From Alloactinosynnema sp. L-07 (lineage in GTDB: Bacteria; Actinomycetota; Actinomycetes; Mycobacteriales; Pseudonocardiaceae): a stretch of 64,000 bases of DNA. Positions 17,220 through 26,603 of this stretch are shown here, piece by piece. Position 1 is the first letter of the stretch, and every line of letters begins with the position of its first letter. The notes beneath the pieces were generated by a model, which was not told where the DNA came from, searched no databases, and was given only the letters and a program-made list of their open reading frames with translations. The DNA lies in the NCBI RefSeq assembly GCF_900070365.1, contig NZ_LN850107.1, positions 4,216,001-4,280,000 on the forward strand. Direction: 5' to 3'. A program made the position numbers and the translations under genes.

Positions 17220-18148
17220 CCACGCCGACCACAAGCAAACTCGGCCAGGACGTCGTCGACGTCGACAAGCCCGACGACGGCGACCTGACCCTCTGGTCCG
17301 TCACCACCGTCCTCGGCGCCCTCGACAAACCCGCCCTCCTCTACTGGGCCGCCGAACAGGCCGCGTCCGCCGCAATCGACAACCAGGCCACCTGGCAGGC
17401 CATGCTCGCCGACCGCGGGCGCACCGAGGCCGTGAAGTGGTTGCGCGACGCCAGGTTCCGCCGCCCCCGCAACCTGCTGTCCTCGGCGGACCTGGGCACC
17501 GTCGTGCACCACCTGTGCGAGGTGTACGCGCTCACCGGCGTCCGGCCCGGCAAGGACGCGATCGCCGACGCCATGCGCAACACTGGTGGCGACCAGGTCG
17601 ACGTCCGCGCCGAAGGCCCCGTGGTCGAGGCGATGCTGGACCGATTCGACGGATGGCTGCAGCGGTTCACACCGTCCTATCAGGCCACCGAAGTCTGTGT
17701 GTACAGCCCGACCTACGGCTACGCAGGGCAGACCGACGGGTTTCTGACGATCGACGGCGTCCGGTTCATCGGCGACTACAAGACCAGCCGCGAACCCTAC
17801 GACTCGCGCGGCAAGCTCAAGACCCCGTACCCGGAGCAGGTCGGCCTGCAGCTGGCCGCCTACCGGTACGCGGAGTTCGCGGCGGTGTGGCGGCCGCGGC
17901 GCACCGAGCAGTTCCGGCGCCGCTACTACCTGCTCGGTGAGGCCGAGCGGGCCATGGCCGAACCGGTGCCCACCGTGGACTCGGGTCTGGTCATCCAGAT
18001 CACCCCGGAGTCGTGCGAGTCCTACCCGATCCGCTGCGACGAGACGGTGCACGAGGCGTTCCTGTTCGCCGTCGAGGCGTTCCGCTGGCTCAACTACACG
18101 AGCAAGACGGTCATGGGCGGCGCCCTGGAATCGGCGGGGGACCGCTGA
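17216..18148 (+). CDS. PD-(D/E)XK nuclease (RecB/Cas4-like exonuclease)
   Basis: This 310-residue protein carries a RecB-type nuclease core: an early His in LGTVVHHLCEVYAL, the acidic GYAGQTDGFLTI, DYKTSR (the D...D-x-K set) and QLAAYRYAEF (the Q-x3-Y motif). Phage proteins of this kind degrade double-stranded DNA ends and feed single-strand recombination. A partner annealing protein is not obvious nearby. It lies in the early operon directly before the gp3-like gene. Confidence 0.83.
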   Translation: MTTPTTSKLGQDVVDVDKPDDGDLTLWSVTTVLGALDKPALLYWAAEQAASAAIDNQATWQAMLADRGRTEAVKWLRDARFRRPRNLLSSADLGTVVHHLCEVYALTGVRPGKDAIADAMRNTGGDQVDVRAEGPVVEAMLDRFDGWLQRFTPSYQATEVCVYSPTYGYAGQTDGFLTIDGVRFIGDYKTSREPYDSRGKLKTPYPEQVGLQLAAYRYAEFAAVWRPRRTEQFRRRYYLLGEAERAMAEPVPTVDSGLVIQITPESCESYPIRCDETVHEAFLFAVEAFRWLNYTSKTVMGGALESAGDR

Positions 18149-19374
18149 TGCCGATCATCGACTTGCAGCGCAGGCTCGCCGAGGCCGGGCGTATCCGCAT
18201 CGGCCAGCAGGTCCCGACCGGAAAGGGCGGCAGCCGCCCCGAGAAGCTGACCACGTTCCGCCTCACCAGCTCCGACGCGCACCGCATCCAACTCGCCGCG
18301 CAGATGTTCGGCGGGCAGGCCGCGCCGTGGCAAGCCCCGGCCGGGCCGCAGTGGGAAGTCGTCACCGACGCCGACGCGCTCGAAGTGATCGTCCCGCCGT
18401 CGGACATGGCGTTCTCCCAGCACTACGAACTCTGGTCCGCCGGTGGCTGCCAACGCCGCTGCGACGGGCGCGTCGAGTCCATCAGCGACGGCGCCTGCGT
18501 GTGCGACCCGGACGCCCGCGAGTGCGACATCCACACCCGGCTGTCTGTGATGCTGCGCGACCTGCCCGGCCTGGGCGTGTGGCGCATCGACACCCAGGGC
18601 TACTACGCGGCTGTCGAGTTGCAGGGCGCGGTCGAGGTGATCCAGATCGCGGCCGGTCGCGGTCAGATGCTGCCCGCCAGGTTGCGCCTGGAGCAGCGTG
18701 TCGTGAAGCGCCCAGGCGTGGGGACGCGCCGGTTCGCTGTCCCAGTCCTCGATGTCGAGGTGTCCCCCGGTCAGCTGATGGCGCCCGCGTCGGGCATGCA
18801 GCACAGGCAGATCACCGGACAGACGCACGACCATGCGCCGGTCGACGGGTCGGCGCGGCTGATGACGCCGGTCCCGGCGAGCTTGCCGTCCGCACCGGTG
18901 GGTTCGGTGGCCGAGCAGGCCGCCGCCGTCGCGCAGCCGAAGGCCAGGCCGCAGCGCAAGAACGCCGCGCAGCCGCTGCCCGCCACCGGTGTCCGCCCTC
19001 GAACCGCCGCTCAGGCGGCCAAGCAGATCGAACCGCCGCCGCCTCCGCCGGACGAGCCGCCCCCGCCGGAGGACGAGGTCCACGAGTGCGAGCCCACTGT
19101 GACGAAGGCGCAGCTGAACAAGCTGCATGTGTTGTTCGGGAAGTTCGGCATCAACGAGCGGGCCGACAAGCAGAACACCTGCAGCCTGTTGATCCGCCGC
19201 TGGATCGAGTCCTCGACTCACATGACCGTCCCTGAGGCGTCGCGCGCGATCGAACAGTTGGTGAGCTGCGAGCAGTCGTCCGACCCGGCCAAGGCGCTGG
19301 ACGCGCTGATCGCCCAGTGCCAGGACGAGATGCAGGCCGCGCACGAGGTCAACCAGTTCGGCGGTGAGTCGTGA
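18148..19374 (+). CDS. phiC31 gp3-like recombination directionality factor, extended
   Basis: This 408-residue protein begins PIIDLQRRLAEAGRIRIGQQ and carries KLTTFRLTS, GPQWEVVTDADAL and SQHYELWSAGGCQRRCDG. These are the signature blocks of the Gp3-like family, whose phiC31 member makes a serine integrase excise rather than insert. The gp3-like part takes about residues 1-220. A Pro-rich linker (residues about 285-310) and a C-terminal helical domain of about 95 residues are extra; the phiC31 protein is much shorter. It implies that this prophage uses a large serine integrase, which must lie outside the window. Confidence 0.8.
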   Translation: MPIIDLQRRLAEAGRIRIGQQVPTGKGGSRPEKLTTFRLTSSDAHRIQLAAQMFGGQAAPWQAPAGPQWEVVTDADALEVIVPPSDMAFSQHYELWSAGGCQRRCDGRVESISDGACVCDPDARECDIHTRLSVMLRDLPGLGVWRIDTQGYYAAVELQGAVEVIQIAAGRGQMLPARLRLEQRVVKRPGVGTRRFAVPVLDVEVSPGQLMAPASGMQHRQITGQTHDHAPVDGSARLMTPVPASLPSAPVGSVAEQAAAVAQPKARPQRKNAAQPLPATGVRPRTAAQAAKQIEPPPPPPDEPPPPEDEVHECEPTVTKAQLNKLHVLFGKFGINERADKQNTCSLLIRRWIESSTHMTVPEASRAIEQLVSCEQSSDPAKALDALIAQCQDEMQAAHEVNQFGGES

Positions 19375-19721
19375 CCGCCACGGTGACGGCGCCGCCCGTC
19401 CGCGACCGCGACACCGCCAAGTACGGCACCCCGCTCACCGAGCGGGAACTGCAGGTCCTGCAGCTGCTTGCCGGGCACACGAACGGTGACATCGCAGTGA
19501 TGCTGCACCTGTCCGAGGACACGATCAAGAGCCACTGCCGCCGCCTGTTCGGCAAGCTCGGCGCCAAGGACCGGGCCCACGCGGTGCACTTGGGCTACAC
19601 GACCGGGCTGTTCATGGTGGCGCCGGATGACCCGCGGCGCGTAGGCGACAGGCACATCGTCGGCTGCCCCGCGCTCACCCCGCCCCCGCGCTGCCAGTGC
19701 AAGATCGGCGGTGGCCGGTGA
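19371..19721 (+). CDS. LuxR-type helix-turn-helix protein
   Basis: This 116-residue protein is essentially a lone LuxR/GerE DNA-binding domain: [20 protein letters not shown], then [18 protein letters not shown] (about residues 22-62). There is no receiver or ligand domain. A Cys-containing tail ([12 protein letters not shown]) follows. It starts in a GTGA overlap. It probably regulates phage or host transcription as a stand-alone activator. Confidence 0.83.
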   Translation: MTATVTAPPVRDRDTAKYGTPLTERELQVLQLLAGHTNGDIAVMLHLSEDTIKSHCRRLFGKLGAKDRAHAVHLGYTTGLFMVAPDDPRRVGDRHIVGCPALTPPPRCQCKIGGGR

Positions 19722-20266
19722 ACGGGATCGACCACTACGGCGCCGCGCAGCGGCTTCTGTCCGACGCCAGTTTCGTCGGTGCACACGGCCATCCGGTCAC
19801 CCGCGACGGCGGGCTGGTGGACAACAACCAGCACCGCGCTTTGATTGCCCGCGCCCAGGTGCACGCCATGCTCGCCCTCGCCGCCGCGACCGCGCTGTCC
19901 ACCGTGGACAAGTACGTGGGAGACGGGCCTCACATCAACCTGTGGCGGGACGCGGTCGGCCACGACCCTGCCGACGCCACGACCCACTGCCCCTGCAGCG
20001 TCGACGGCACCGACTGTGTGCTGCCCGCCGACCACCTCTCCAGCCACGTCCCGAACCGGCTCGCCGGTCGGACCTGGTCCGGCGACCACGGCGCGAAGCT
20101 CGTTGTCGAGGAGCCGTCCTTCGACGACGGCCGCATCGAACTGTGGCTCGCGCACGGCGACATGGAGACCCACTCGGTGCGGATGCTGCCCGCCCACGCC
20201 CGCGAGATCGCGGCCGACCTCGCCCACCGCGCCGAAATCATCAACCCGACCGGAGCCGCCCGATGA
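19718..20266 (+). CDS. hypothetical early phage protein
   Basis: This 182-residue protein starts at GTG 19718 (GTGA overlap). [12 protein letters not shown] near residues 88-99 is Cys-rich, and the C-terminal half is strand-rich ([18 protein letters not shown]). It is coupled upstream of the tandem FtsK-gamma protein. I do not recognise a family. Confidence 0.74.
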   Translation: MNGIDHYGAAQRLLSDASFVGAHGHPVTRDGGLVDNNQHRALIARAQVHAMLALAAATALSTVDKYVGDGPHINLWRDAVGHDPADATTHCPCSVDGTDCVLPADHLSSHVPNRLAGRTWSGDHGAKLVVEEPSFDDGRIELWLAHGDMETHSVRMLPAHAREIAADLAHRAEIINPTGAAR

Positions 20267-21591
20267 GCACGATCCGCATCGAGTCCAAGCCGCTGGCCGG
20301 GATGCTCACCGACCTGTCACGCACCGCCACCCGCTACGGCGTCCTCTCGACCGACGCGGTCCTGCTGTACTCGGCGCGCGGCCCGATTGGCGACGAGCCC
20401 GGCGACCACGGCCTGCTCGTCGGCACCTCCTACGGCACCGGCGGCGTCGGCTACTGCTTCGAGCAGGCCGATGGCGCCATGGACCCCATGCTGTGGCCGA
20501 TCGCCGACGTCGACGTGGTCCTGAACTTCCTCGGCAAGATCGGCAAGGGGAAGAAGGACCACGCGGTGGTCATCTCCCGGCGCGGCGACGAGATCACCGT
20601 CGCGGAGGACCCGAACCTGTTCGGGGACGGCACGTCGGTGCGTTTCACCGCGGGCGCCCTCAACCAGGTGTCGCACAAGGTGTGGCGCGCCCTGGAACCC
20701 GACGAGGCTGCTGTGCTCGTCGACGGCCGGGAACTGGCGCCCGGGGTGCGCAGCGACATCCCCGCCGCAGCACTCGCGATCTTCGCGCGGGTCGGCGCGC
20801 GCCGCGGGGTCACACCGAAGATCTACCGTTACCACCACCGCAAGCCGTGGCTGGTCGAGATCGGCCCCACCTACCGGGGCCTGATTTCCGCGCACCGCTG
20901 GGACACCGCCGACGGCGACGGCGGCAACGCGCCGGACGTGGATCTGTACGTGCCGGACCTTCCGGTGGAGGACGACGAGCGCCCGGACCGGCTGCTGGTC
21001 GACGCGGCGTCGCTGGTGATCACGCTGCAGCAGGCACGCCCCGAGTTGCTGCAGAGGCGGCTGCGGGTCGGCGAGGCGCGTGCCCGGCTTCTGCTCGCGC
21101 AGCTGGAGCAGCGCGGTGTCGTCGGCGCGCTGATCGGGTCGAGCATGGTCCGCGACGTGCTGATCAGCACCGGTACGCGGGCGGCGATCTTGGACCTGAT
21201 CGGCGCCGAGCTGGCCGACGCTGGCGATGAGCCGGACGACTTCGTGGTCGACGCCCCGGCGCCAGCTGCGGACGAGGACGGCGAGGTCGACGGCGACGCG
21301 GAGCAGGGCGACCTGCTCGCCGACGAGCCCGGCGAGGACGACGAGGATGGATCCCTGTTGGTCAGTGCGGCCGACCTGGTCATCGAGTCGCAGTTCGGGT
21401 CGACGTCGATGCTGCAGCGCAACCTACGGGTCGGCTACGCCAAGGCCAGCGTCCTGATGGACCAGCTGGAGTTGCGCGGCGTCGTCGGCCCGACCGACGG
21501 CACGCGGGCCCGCCAGGTGCTGGTTACGTTGGACGACAAGGCGAAGGTCCTCGCCCAGCTGTCCGGTCAGGACGGTGACGACGATGACTAG
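20263..21591 (+). CDS. protein with two FtsK gamma winged-helix domains, no motor
   Basis: This 442-residue protein has three parts. Residues 1-230 are a strand-rich domain ([27 protein letters not shown]) that resembles a processivity-clamp-like fold only loosely. Residues about 244-302 and 365-422 are two copies of the FtsK gamma domain, each with the LQRRLRVG or LQRNLRVG signature, L-x-L-x-x-L-E-x-R-G-V-V and R-x-V-L. They are joined by a very acidic linker of about 60 residues. In FtsK this domain reads KOPS/SRS polarity sites and activates XerD. Here there is no AAA+ motor, so it probably binds such sites as an adaptor or decoy. Confidence 0.8.
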   Translation: MSTIRIESKPLAGMLTDLSRTATRYGVLSTDAVLLYSARGPIGDEPGDHGLLVGTSYGTGGVGYCFEQADGAMDPMLWPIADVDVVLNFLGKIGKGKKDHAVVISRRGDEITVAEDPNLFGDGTSVRFTAGALNQVSHKVWRALEPDEAAVLVDGRELAPGVRSDIPAAALAIFARVGARRGVTPKIYRYHHRKPWLVEIGPTYRGLISAHRWDTADGDGGNAPDVDLYVPDLPVEDDERPDRLLVDAASLVITLQQARPELLQRRLRVGEARARLLLAQLEQRGVVGALIGSSMVRDVLISTGTRAAILDLIGAELADAGDEPDDFVVDAPAPAADEDGEVDGDAEQGDLLADEPGEDDEDGSLLVSAADLVIESQFGSTSMLQRNLRVGYAKASVLMDQLELRGVVGPTDGTRARQVLVTLDDKAKVLAQLSGQDGDDDD

Positions 21592-21871
21592 CCTGCCCGC
21601 GCTCGCGGAGATCGCGCGCCTGCAGCAGACCTGGCGGAGCCTGAAGCCGCCCGCCCGGGCCGCACTGCTGAAGCTGAAGACCGACGCCGCCACCCCGGTC
21701 CACCACTCGACGCGCGCCGCCCTGCGTCGCCGTGGCCTGCTCGACGAGCACGGCCATGTCACCGCCGCGGGTGCCCTTGTCGTCGTGCACCGGCCCGCCA
21801 AACATCTGCCGTCGCACCGCGGTGCCAAGCGCATCGTCGACGTCAACCTGCCCGAGGAGATCCACGCATGA
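21584..21871 (+). CDS. small basic early protein
   Basis: This 95-residue protein overlaps the 3' end of the gamma-domain gene; the ATG at 21584 is chosen over GTG 21575 without strong evidence. It is helical with a possible winged-helix pattern ([25 protein letters not shown], residues about 42-60). The family is unknown. Confidence 0.65.
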   Translation: MTSLPALAEIARLQQTWRSLKPPARAALLKLKTDAATPVHHSTRAALRRRGLLDEHGHVTAAGALVVVHRPAKHLPSHRGAKRIVDVNLPEEIHA

Positions 21872-22074
21872 ACACGCCCATCTACGACGAGACGGTCGCC
21901 GAGTTCGGTGAGCCGCCGACCGGTGCGCCGGTGTGCATCTGCGCGGACGCCCCAGCCGATTGCTCCCTGCACCCGGTGGTGCGGTTCGCGTTCGACGTCG
22001 ACGACGACGAGGAGCAGGCGCGAGACGAGGCGGACGCGGTCACCGAGGAGCTTGCGGCGGTGGGCCATGCGTGA
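21868..22074 (+). CDS. small acidic early protein
   Basis: This 68-residue protein starts in an ATGA overlap. It contains CICADAPADC, then a strongly acidic helical C-terminus (DVDDDEEQARDEADAVTEEL). Such acidic mini-proteins may mimic DNA or bind host proteins, but nothing direct supports that here. Confidence 0.62.
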   Translation: MNTPIYDETVAEFGEPPTGAPVCICADAPADCSLHPVVRFAFDVDDDEEQARDEADAVTEELAAVGHA

Positions 22075-22315
22075 ACAGGACATCGACGACGACGAGCGGG
22101 ACGACTTCGACGACGACTGGTGTGACGACGATTGCCACCCGGTCAAGGAAGAGCCGGACTGCTTCGCCTGCAACGACGGCGGATGCCGCGAGTGCCAGCC
22201 AACCCGGCTCGCCGTGTGGTGGTGGAACACCGTCGGCTGGCGACTGGCCGAACTGCGGATGCGTCGCCGTGCCCGCCGCCTGCCTGGTCCGGTTAACGAC
22301 GAGCCCCCGTTCTGA
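22067..22315 (+). CDS. small Cys-rich acidic protein
   Basis: This 82-residue protein overlaps the preceding gene by eight bases. Its N-terminus is a run of Asp/Glu (DIDDDERDDFDDDWCDDDC). A CFACNDGGCREC knot follows that should bind zinc, and then a basic, Arg-rich C-terminus. The strong charge split suggests binding to a protein or nucleic acid. The family is unknown. Confidence 0.65.
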   Translation: MREQDIDDDERDDFDDDWCDDDCHPVKEEPDCFACNDGGCRECQPTRLAVWWWNTVGWRLAELRMRRRARRLPGPVNDEPPF

Positions 22316-23721
22316 TGGAGAACACCATGGACACCACCGAGTTGCGGCAGCGCGCCGGGGATCAGCCGCTGCCCGTGCCCAACGACCGCCCATCCGTCCA
22401 GTCGCTTGTCCGCGCCGACCTCGACGCACGAGAGAAGCTCGGCGTGAGCCGGTATGGGACCGCGTTGCAGGCGCACAACGGGCGCGACATGCTGCGCGAC
22501 GCCTACGACGAAGCGATGGACCTCACCACCTACCTGCGCGGGGTGATCGAGGAACGCGACAACCCGGCGGTGTCCACCGAGGACACCGACCTCCGCGAGC
22601 AGACCGCCCGCGCCGTGTTCGCGGCCATGCTCAAGCGCGAGGGCGTGCCCGCCGAACCTGCCCGCTACGACCAGGCGAGGGCCAGTCGCGACGACGTGCC
22701 ACACGCCGACCTGGTTGACGCCGCCGTGTCGGTGGTCCGCCCGCGGTTCGAAGCCAAGGACAAGGACCTGGAGCACGTCGGCGAGAACTTCGCGCGTGCT
22801 GCTGGCCGGGCGTCGCGGCTCGCGGCAGAGCGGGACTCGCTGCTGGATCGCCTGATGGAAGCGTGCGCCGAGGTCGAGCGGCTGCGTGGCGACGCGTTGA
22901 GCGGAAAGTACGCGCCTGTCCGCCTACCCGATGACCTCGACAACCAGCTTCGCCAGGTGATCGGCCGCGTTTGCCCTGGTCCTTTGTGGCGCGAGATTCG
23001 TGACGCGATCGTGCAGTGGTTGATGCTGCTGCCGTGCGTGGTGCCCGCCCCGGTGTCCTCTGCGGAACCCGAACAGGACGACGTCCAGCCGTGCCCCGCG
23101 ACCACCCACGACGCGACCTGCTGCGACCACTGGCGCAGGCACGACGAGCACCGCGCGCCTACCGCAGGCTGCCCGTGGTGCCCCGACCCGGAGGAAGTCG
23201 AGCAGGCGCCGGTCTATGTCTGGCGCAAGGGCGCACCGGAACCCCGCCCGCCCTACCCGATCATGACCACGTCCAGCGGGTCGAGTTGGGCCAGGTACCC
23301 CAACATCCCCGGCCAGTCCTACGGGCACTGGATCCGCCGCGATCGGGAAGACAAGGTGCTGCTCTGGTCCGAGCTGGTCGAGCGGGCACTGAGCGAGTCC
23401 GCCGTGCCCGTGCAGGCGCAACCCCGCACCATGCCGGAGTGGGTCACCTATGACTTCGGCTTCTGCGCATTCCGAACTACGAGCCTCCGTGACCTCGCCG
23501 CCGCGTTGGAGGCTGTCCGTCGAGCGGTGTGTGCCTACGGCGGTGACGGGCGTTGCGACTGCAAGTACGGCGCCAACCCATCGACCGAGCTCCGCGTTGG
23601 GACAGAGCGCACCGGTTGCCCGGAGCTGCGTGAGTTGATCCACCGGCTACTTGCTCGTCCTGAGTCGTTGACTGAGGTCGTCGAGCAGGCCCCGGCCGGA
23701 CAGGACGGCCAGCATGGCTGA
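22315..23721 (+). CDS. large early protein with MazG-like N-terminal segment
   Basis: This 468-residue protein has an N-terminal segment, VSRYGTALQAHNGRDMLRDA then YDEAMDLTTYLRGVIEER. It resembles the all-alpha NTP pyrophosphohydrolase (MazG-like) helices found in many actinophages, with E/D positions suited to Mg binding. The central third is coiled helix (RLAAERDSLLDRLMEACAEV). The C-terminal part has C-x-C and C...C pairs. Cleansing of nucleotide pools is the likely role if the N-terminal match holds. Confidence 0.65.
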   Translation: MENTMDTTELRQRAGDQPLPVPNDRPSVQSLVRADLDAREKLGVSRYGTALQAHNGRDMLRDAYDEAMDLTTYLRGVIEERDNPAVSTEDTDLREQTARAVFAAMLKREGVPAEPARYDQARASRDDVPHADLVDAAVSVVRPRFEAKDKDLEHVGENFARAAGRASRLAAERDSLLDRLMEACAEVERLRGDALSGKYAPVRLPDDLDNQLRQVIGRVCPGPLWREIRDAIVQWLMLLPCVVPAPVSSAEPEQDDVQPCPATTHDATCCDHWRRHDEHRAPTAGCPWCPDPEEVEQAPVYVWRKGAPEPRPPYPIMTTSSGSSWARYPNIPGQSYGHWIRRDREDKVLLWSELVERALSESAVPVQAQPRTMPEWVTYDFGFCAFRTTSLRDLAAALEAVRRAVCAYGGDGRCDCKYGANPSTELRVGTERTGCPELRELIHRLLARPESLTEVVEQAPAGQDGQHG

Positions 23722-23884
23722 CAACGACTGGATCTGTCCGAACATCCCGCGATGCGAGCACCCGGCGATGGCTCACGACGTCGCGGACTACGCCGACCCT
23801 CGCCCGATGTGCTGCGTCGATGGCTGCCCGTGCGGCAAGCACGCCGCCCCGTCCACCTCACAGCAGGGAGACGACCGTGGCTGA
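23714..23884 (+). CDS. 56-residue Cys-rich mini-protein
   Basis: ATG 23714 opens a 56-codon frame that overlaps the 22315 gene by eight bases and the next gene (GTG 23877) by eight. It reads MADNDWICPNIPRCEH and later PMCCVDGCPCGKH, with six cysteines and two histidines arranged like a zinc knot. The gene is short, but the overlap pattern and motif support it. Confidence 0.62.
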   Translation: MADNDWICPNIPRCEHPAMAHDVADYADPRPMCCVDGCPCGKHAAPSTSQQGDDRG

Positions 23885-24389
23885 GATCCGGCAGGTCATG
23901 CGCGGGCCACGCGGCTCGATCGCGCTCCAGATGCGAGACCCCGACTGGTTCACCGTCGTCTACCAAGCCGACGAGAACGTCAAGTACCACAAGGACTACG
24001 AGCGCGCGTACCTGATCGAGCGGGGGTGGGAAGTCCTGCCCGACCCTGCTGCCGACGCTCCCGCTGTGACAAGGAAGGACCTGGCCGCCGCCCTGCGAGC
24101 CGCCGGATACGTCGATCCGGACGACGACACCGTTCCACGCTGGCCCAACCGCAACGACTTCCGCGTCTGGGTGCCGGTCACCTCGCTGGCCGAAGCGATC
24201 CTCGCCCACTACGACATCCGCCCCAAGACACCGTCCACCACGTGCGCCGCCGACTGCGGACACGTCGGATGCCTGGGCGGCTGCGGAGTCGAGCACCCGC
24301 CCACCGTTACCGGCCTGGCCGACATCAACGCCGCCGTCCTCGGTGACCGGCGCGGCGAACTCCACCGACCAGGGGGTGAACGACCGTGA
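23877..24389 (+). CDS. hypothetical early phage protein with Cys cluster
   Basis: This 170-residue protein starts at GTG 23877. The N-terminal half is strand-rich (GSIALQMRDPDWFTVVYQAD). The C-terminal half holds CAADCGHVGCLGGCGVEH, a dense Cys/His cluster at about residues 122-140. The family is not recognised. It couples to the coiled-coil gene next in line (GTGA). Confidence 0.7.
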   Translation: MAEIRQVMRGPRGSIALQMRDPDWFTVVYQADENVKYHKDYERAYLIERGWEVLPDPAADAPAVTRKDLAAALRAAGYVDPDDDTVPRWPNRNDFRVWVPVTSLAEAILAHYDIRPKTPSTTCAADCGHVGCLGGCGVEHPPTVTGLADINAAVLGDRRGELHRPGGERP

Positions 24390-25096
24390 CCGCCGCCGTC
24401 AACGGCCGCAAACTCGACGCGCTCGCAGTCCTCACCCGCGCCGACAAACGCTGGTGCGACCGCAAAAAGTACGACACCGCAGCCGAACCCGAGTACGTCG
24501 CCTTCCTCGCCGCCGCCGTGAAACCCCTCCTCATCGGCGACCACGACCATGTTCCCACCCCGGCCGCCGACCCCGCGCAGCTGCAGCGGCTCGAAGACCT
24601 CGTCGCCGAGCTGCGCAAGCAGGTCGAAGGGTCGATCCGCACCGTCGAACGGCAGAAAGGAGAGCACGCCGCGCTGAAGATGGAGCGCGACCAGATCCGA
24701 AACGAGCTCACCGCCGCCCGCAAGACCGCCCCGGACGCGAAGCACCTTGACGCCTTGCGCGAAGAGATCAACCGCCTGCAAGGCCGCCTCTCCGACGCCG
24801 AACAACGCGCCACCGAAGCGCGCACCGCGCGGGACAACGCACTCGCCCGCGTCATCCAACTCGACCAGGCCCTCACCGAAGAGCGCGCCGAGACGCCGCA
24901 CATGCACGCGTGGGTCCTCGACCCCGACAACGGCAACCTCGACGACTGCGACTGCGGGCTCGCGTTCCCGCCCGACACCCTCGCCGCCGAACAAGAAGCC
25001 GACGACGAACACCCGCGGACCGCCGACCCTGAGCCGATGGCCGTGCTGTTCGCCCAGTTGCGCCGCGACCTCGCCGGGTGGGGTGCAGCGACATGA
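24386..25096 (+). CDS. coiled-coil early phage protein
   Basis: This 236-residue protein has a long predicted coiled coil from about residue 68 to 175 (LEDLVAELRKQVEGSIRTVE through ALARVIQLDQALTEE). It is followed by HMHAWVLDPDNGNLDDCDCG, a short His/Cys motif. It may be an oligomerising scaffold or a recombination mediator. No family is recognised. Confidence 0.72.
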   Translation: MTAAVNGRKLDALAVLTRADKRWCDRKKYDTAAEPEYVAFLAAAVKPLLIGDHDHVPTPAADPAQLQRLEDLVAELRKQVEGSIRTVERQKGEHAALKMERDQIRNELTAARKTAPDAKHLDALREEINRLQGRLSDAEQRATEARTARDNALARVIQLDQALTEERAETPHMHAWVLDPDNGNLDDCDCGLAFPPDTLAAEQEADDEHPRTADPEPMAVLFAQLRRDLAGWGAAT

Positions 25097-26085
25097 GCGA
25101 CAAGACCCTCATCTCCTGGACCGACGCCACCTGGTCGCCGGTCACCGGCTGCACCCGCATCAGCGACGGCTGCCTCAACTGCTACATCGAACGCACCCCG
25201 CCGTTCCGGATGACCGGCCGAAGGTTCGACCTGCCGATCATCGGCGGCACGACAGGGGTCCAGATGCACGAGGACCGGCTCACCGTGCCGCTGCACTGGC
25301 GCAAGCCGCGCCGCGTATTCGTCTGCTCCCTCGCAGACCTGTTCCACGAATCCGTGCCGGACGAGTTCATCGCCCGCGTGTGGGCGACGATGGCCTCGGC
25401 CGCCGACCATTCGTTCCAAGTGCTTACCAAGCGGCACAGCAGGATGCGTTCGCTCCTTTGCAGCGAACAGTTCCGTGAGGACGTCTGCTACCACTGGGTT
25501 AAGCTGCTGACCAAGGGGCCGTCGACCCCGCGTATCCCACCAACCGATCATTGGCCGCTGCCGAACGTCTGGTTGGGTGTCAGCGCCGAATCACAGCGGT
25601 GGGCGGACACCCGCATTCCCGCGCTGCTCATGACCCCGGCCGCCGTGCGCTGGATCTCCGCTGAGCCGCTGCTCGGACCCGTGGACCTGACCCGCGTCGC
25701 ATGGACCAAGGGCGGCGGCACGCACCTCGACGTCGTCCACGGCCGCCACGGCATCCCCCACGTGTGGACCACAGAGGCAGAACGCCTGGACTGGGTTGTC
25801 GCGGGCGGTGAGTCCGGCCCCGGCGCGCGGCCGATGCACCCCGACTGGGCGCGGTCCCTCCGCGACCAGTGCGCGTCGGCTGGCGTGCCGTTCCACTTCA
25901 AACAGTGGGGCGAGTGGGCGCCGAACGGCATGTGGGGCAAGGGAAACACCGACCCACGCGAGCGCTTCGTCGGCCGCGCCAACCCGGACGGCGAACGCGA
26001 GGTCATCCGCCGCGTCGGCAAGAAGACCGCGGGCCGCGAGCTCGATGGCCTGATCCACGACGACTACCCGGCAGGTGCACGATGA
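25093..26085 (+). CDS. Gp37/Gp68-family (DUF5131) protein
   Basis: This 330-residue protein matches the phage Gp37/Gp68 family. Its opening is SWTDATWSPVTGC, followed by SDGCLNCYIER, giving Cys20, Cys27 and Cys30. Later family blocks are FVCSLADLFHESVPDEF, NVWLGVSAESQ, RWISAEPLLGPVDL, WVVAGGESGPGARPMHPDWA and FKQWGEW. The three-Cys head looks able to hold a metal or Fe-S cluster, as in radical-SAM-like enzymes, but its chemistry is unproven. It is common in actinophage and plasmid early regions. Confidence 0.85.
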   Translation: MSDKTLISWTDATWSPVTGCTRISDGCLNCYIERTPPFRMTGRRFDLPIIGGTTGVQMHEDRLTVPLHWRKPRRVFVCSLADLFHESVPDEFIARVWATMASAADHSFQVLTKRHSRMRSLLCSEQFREDVCYHWVKLLTKGPSTPRIPPTDHWPLPNVWLGVSAESQRWADTRIPALLMTPAAVRWISAEPLLGPVDLTRVAWTKGGGTHLDVVHGRHGIPHVWTTEAERLDWVVAGGESGPGARPMHPDWARSLRDQCASAGVPFHFKQWGEWAPNGMWGKGNTDPRERFVGRANPDGEREVIRRVGKKTAGRELDGLIHDDYPAGAR

Positions 26086-26603
26086 CCGACTACGACCTGA
26101 CCCGGTTCGCCGAGGACGGAGTCACCGACGACCCGCTGCCCCTCCAGCTGCGCGTCCCGCTGATCAGCAACCCGTACCCGCGGTGGAACTACCTGACCGC
26201 CGTCGTCGTCAACGACCAACCGCCGCTGTGGCTGGGGCTACGGCCGACCGACCACGAACTGAGGATGGTTGGCTCCTTCCACCAGGAGTACATCGAGTAC
26301 TGGTACAGCGAGACATGGAAGCAGAAGATGCGGGAGCTCCCCTTCGACTGCGACGGCGGCTACAACTCCGTCATCTTCATCAAGAACCCCAACGGAGGCT
26401 GGGGATACCGGCGCCGCACCTGGTCGGGCGGCCCCACCTTCGTGCCCGGCCCGAGCGACGAACCGTCGCCGCTCATCGCCGTCATGGACGGCATCCACAC
26501 CTTCGGGAGCCGCGACCCCCAACCGGGCCCGCGGTGGACCGCGTGGAAGACCGCGCACGCCGACCTGTTCGGCGCAGCGGCCGCGGAGGTGGCCCGTGGC
26601 TGA
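26082..26603 (+). CDS. hypothetical early phage protein
   Basis: This 173-residue protein starts in an ATGA overlap. It is rich in Trp/Tyr and strands (YLTAVVVNDQPPLWLGL, GGYNSVIFIKN, WGYRRRTWSGG). No family is recognised. It sits between the DUF5131 protein and the DNA methyltransferase and overlaps the latter by eight bases. Confidence 0.72.
   Translation: MTDYDLTRFAEDGVTDDPLPLQLRVPLISNPYPRWNYLTAVVVNDQPPLWLGLRPTDHELRMVGSFHQEYIEYWYSETWKQKMRELPFDCDGGYNSVIFIKNPNGGWGYRRRTWSGGPTFVPGPSDEPSPLIAVMDGIHTFGSRDPQPGPRWTAWKTAHADLFGAAAAEVARG

Noticed and set aside
20263..21591. FtsK DNA translocase
   Set aside because: Only the gamma domains match. There is no Walker A or B motif and no transmembrane part.
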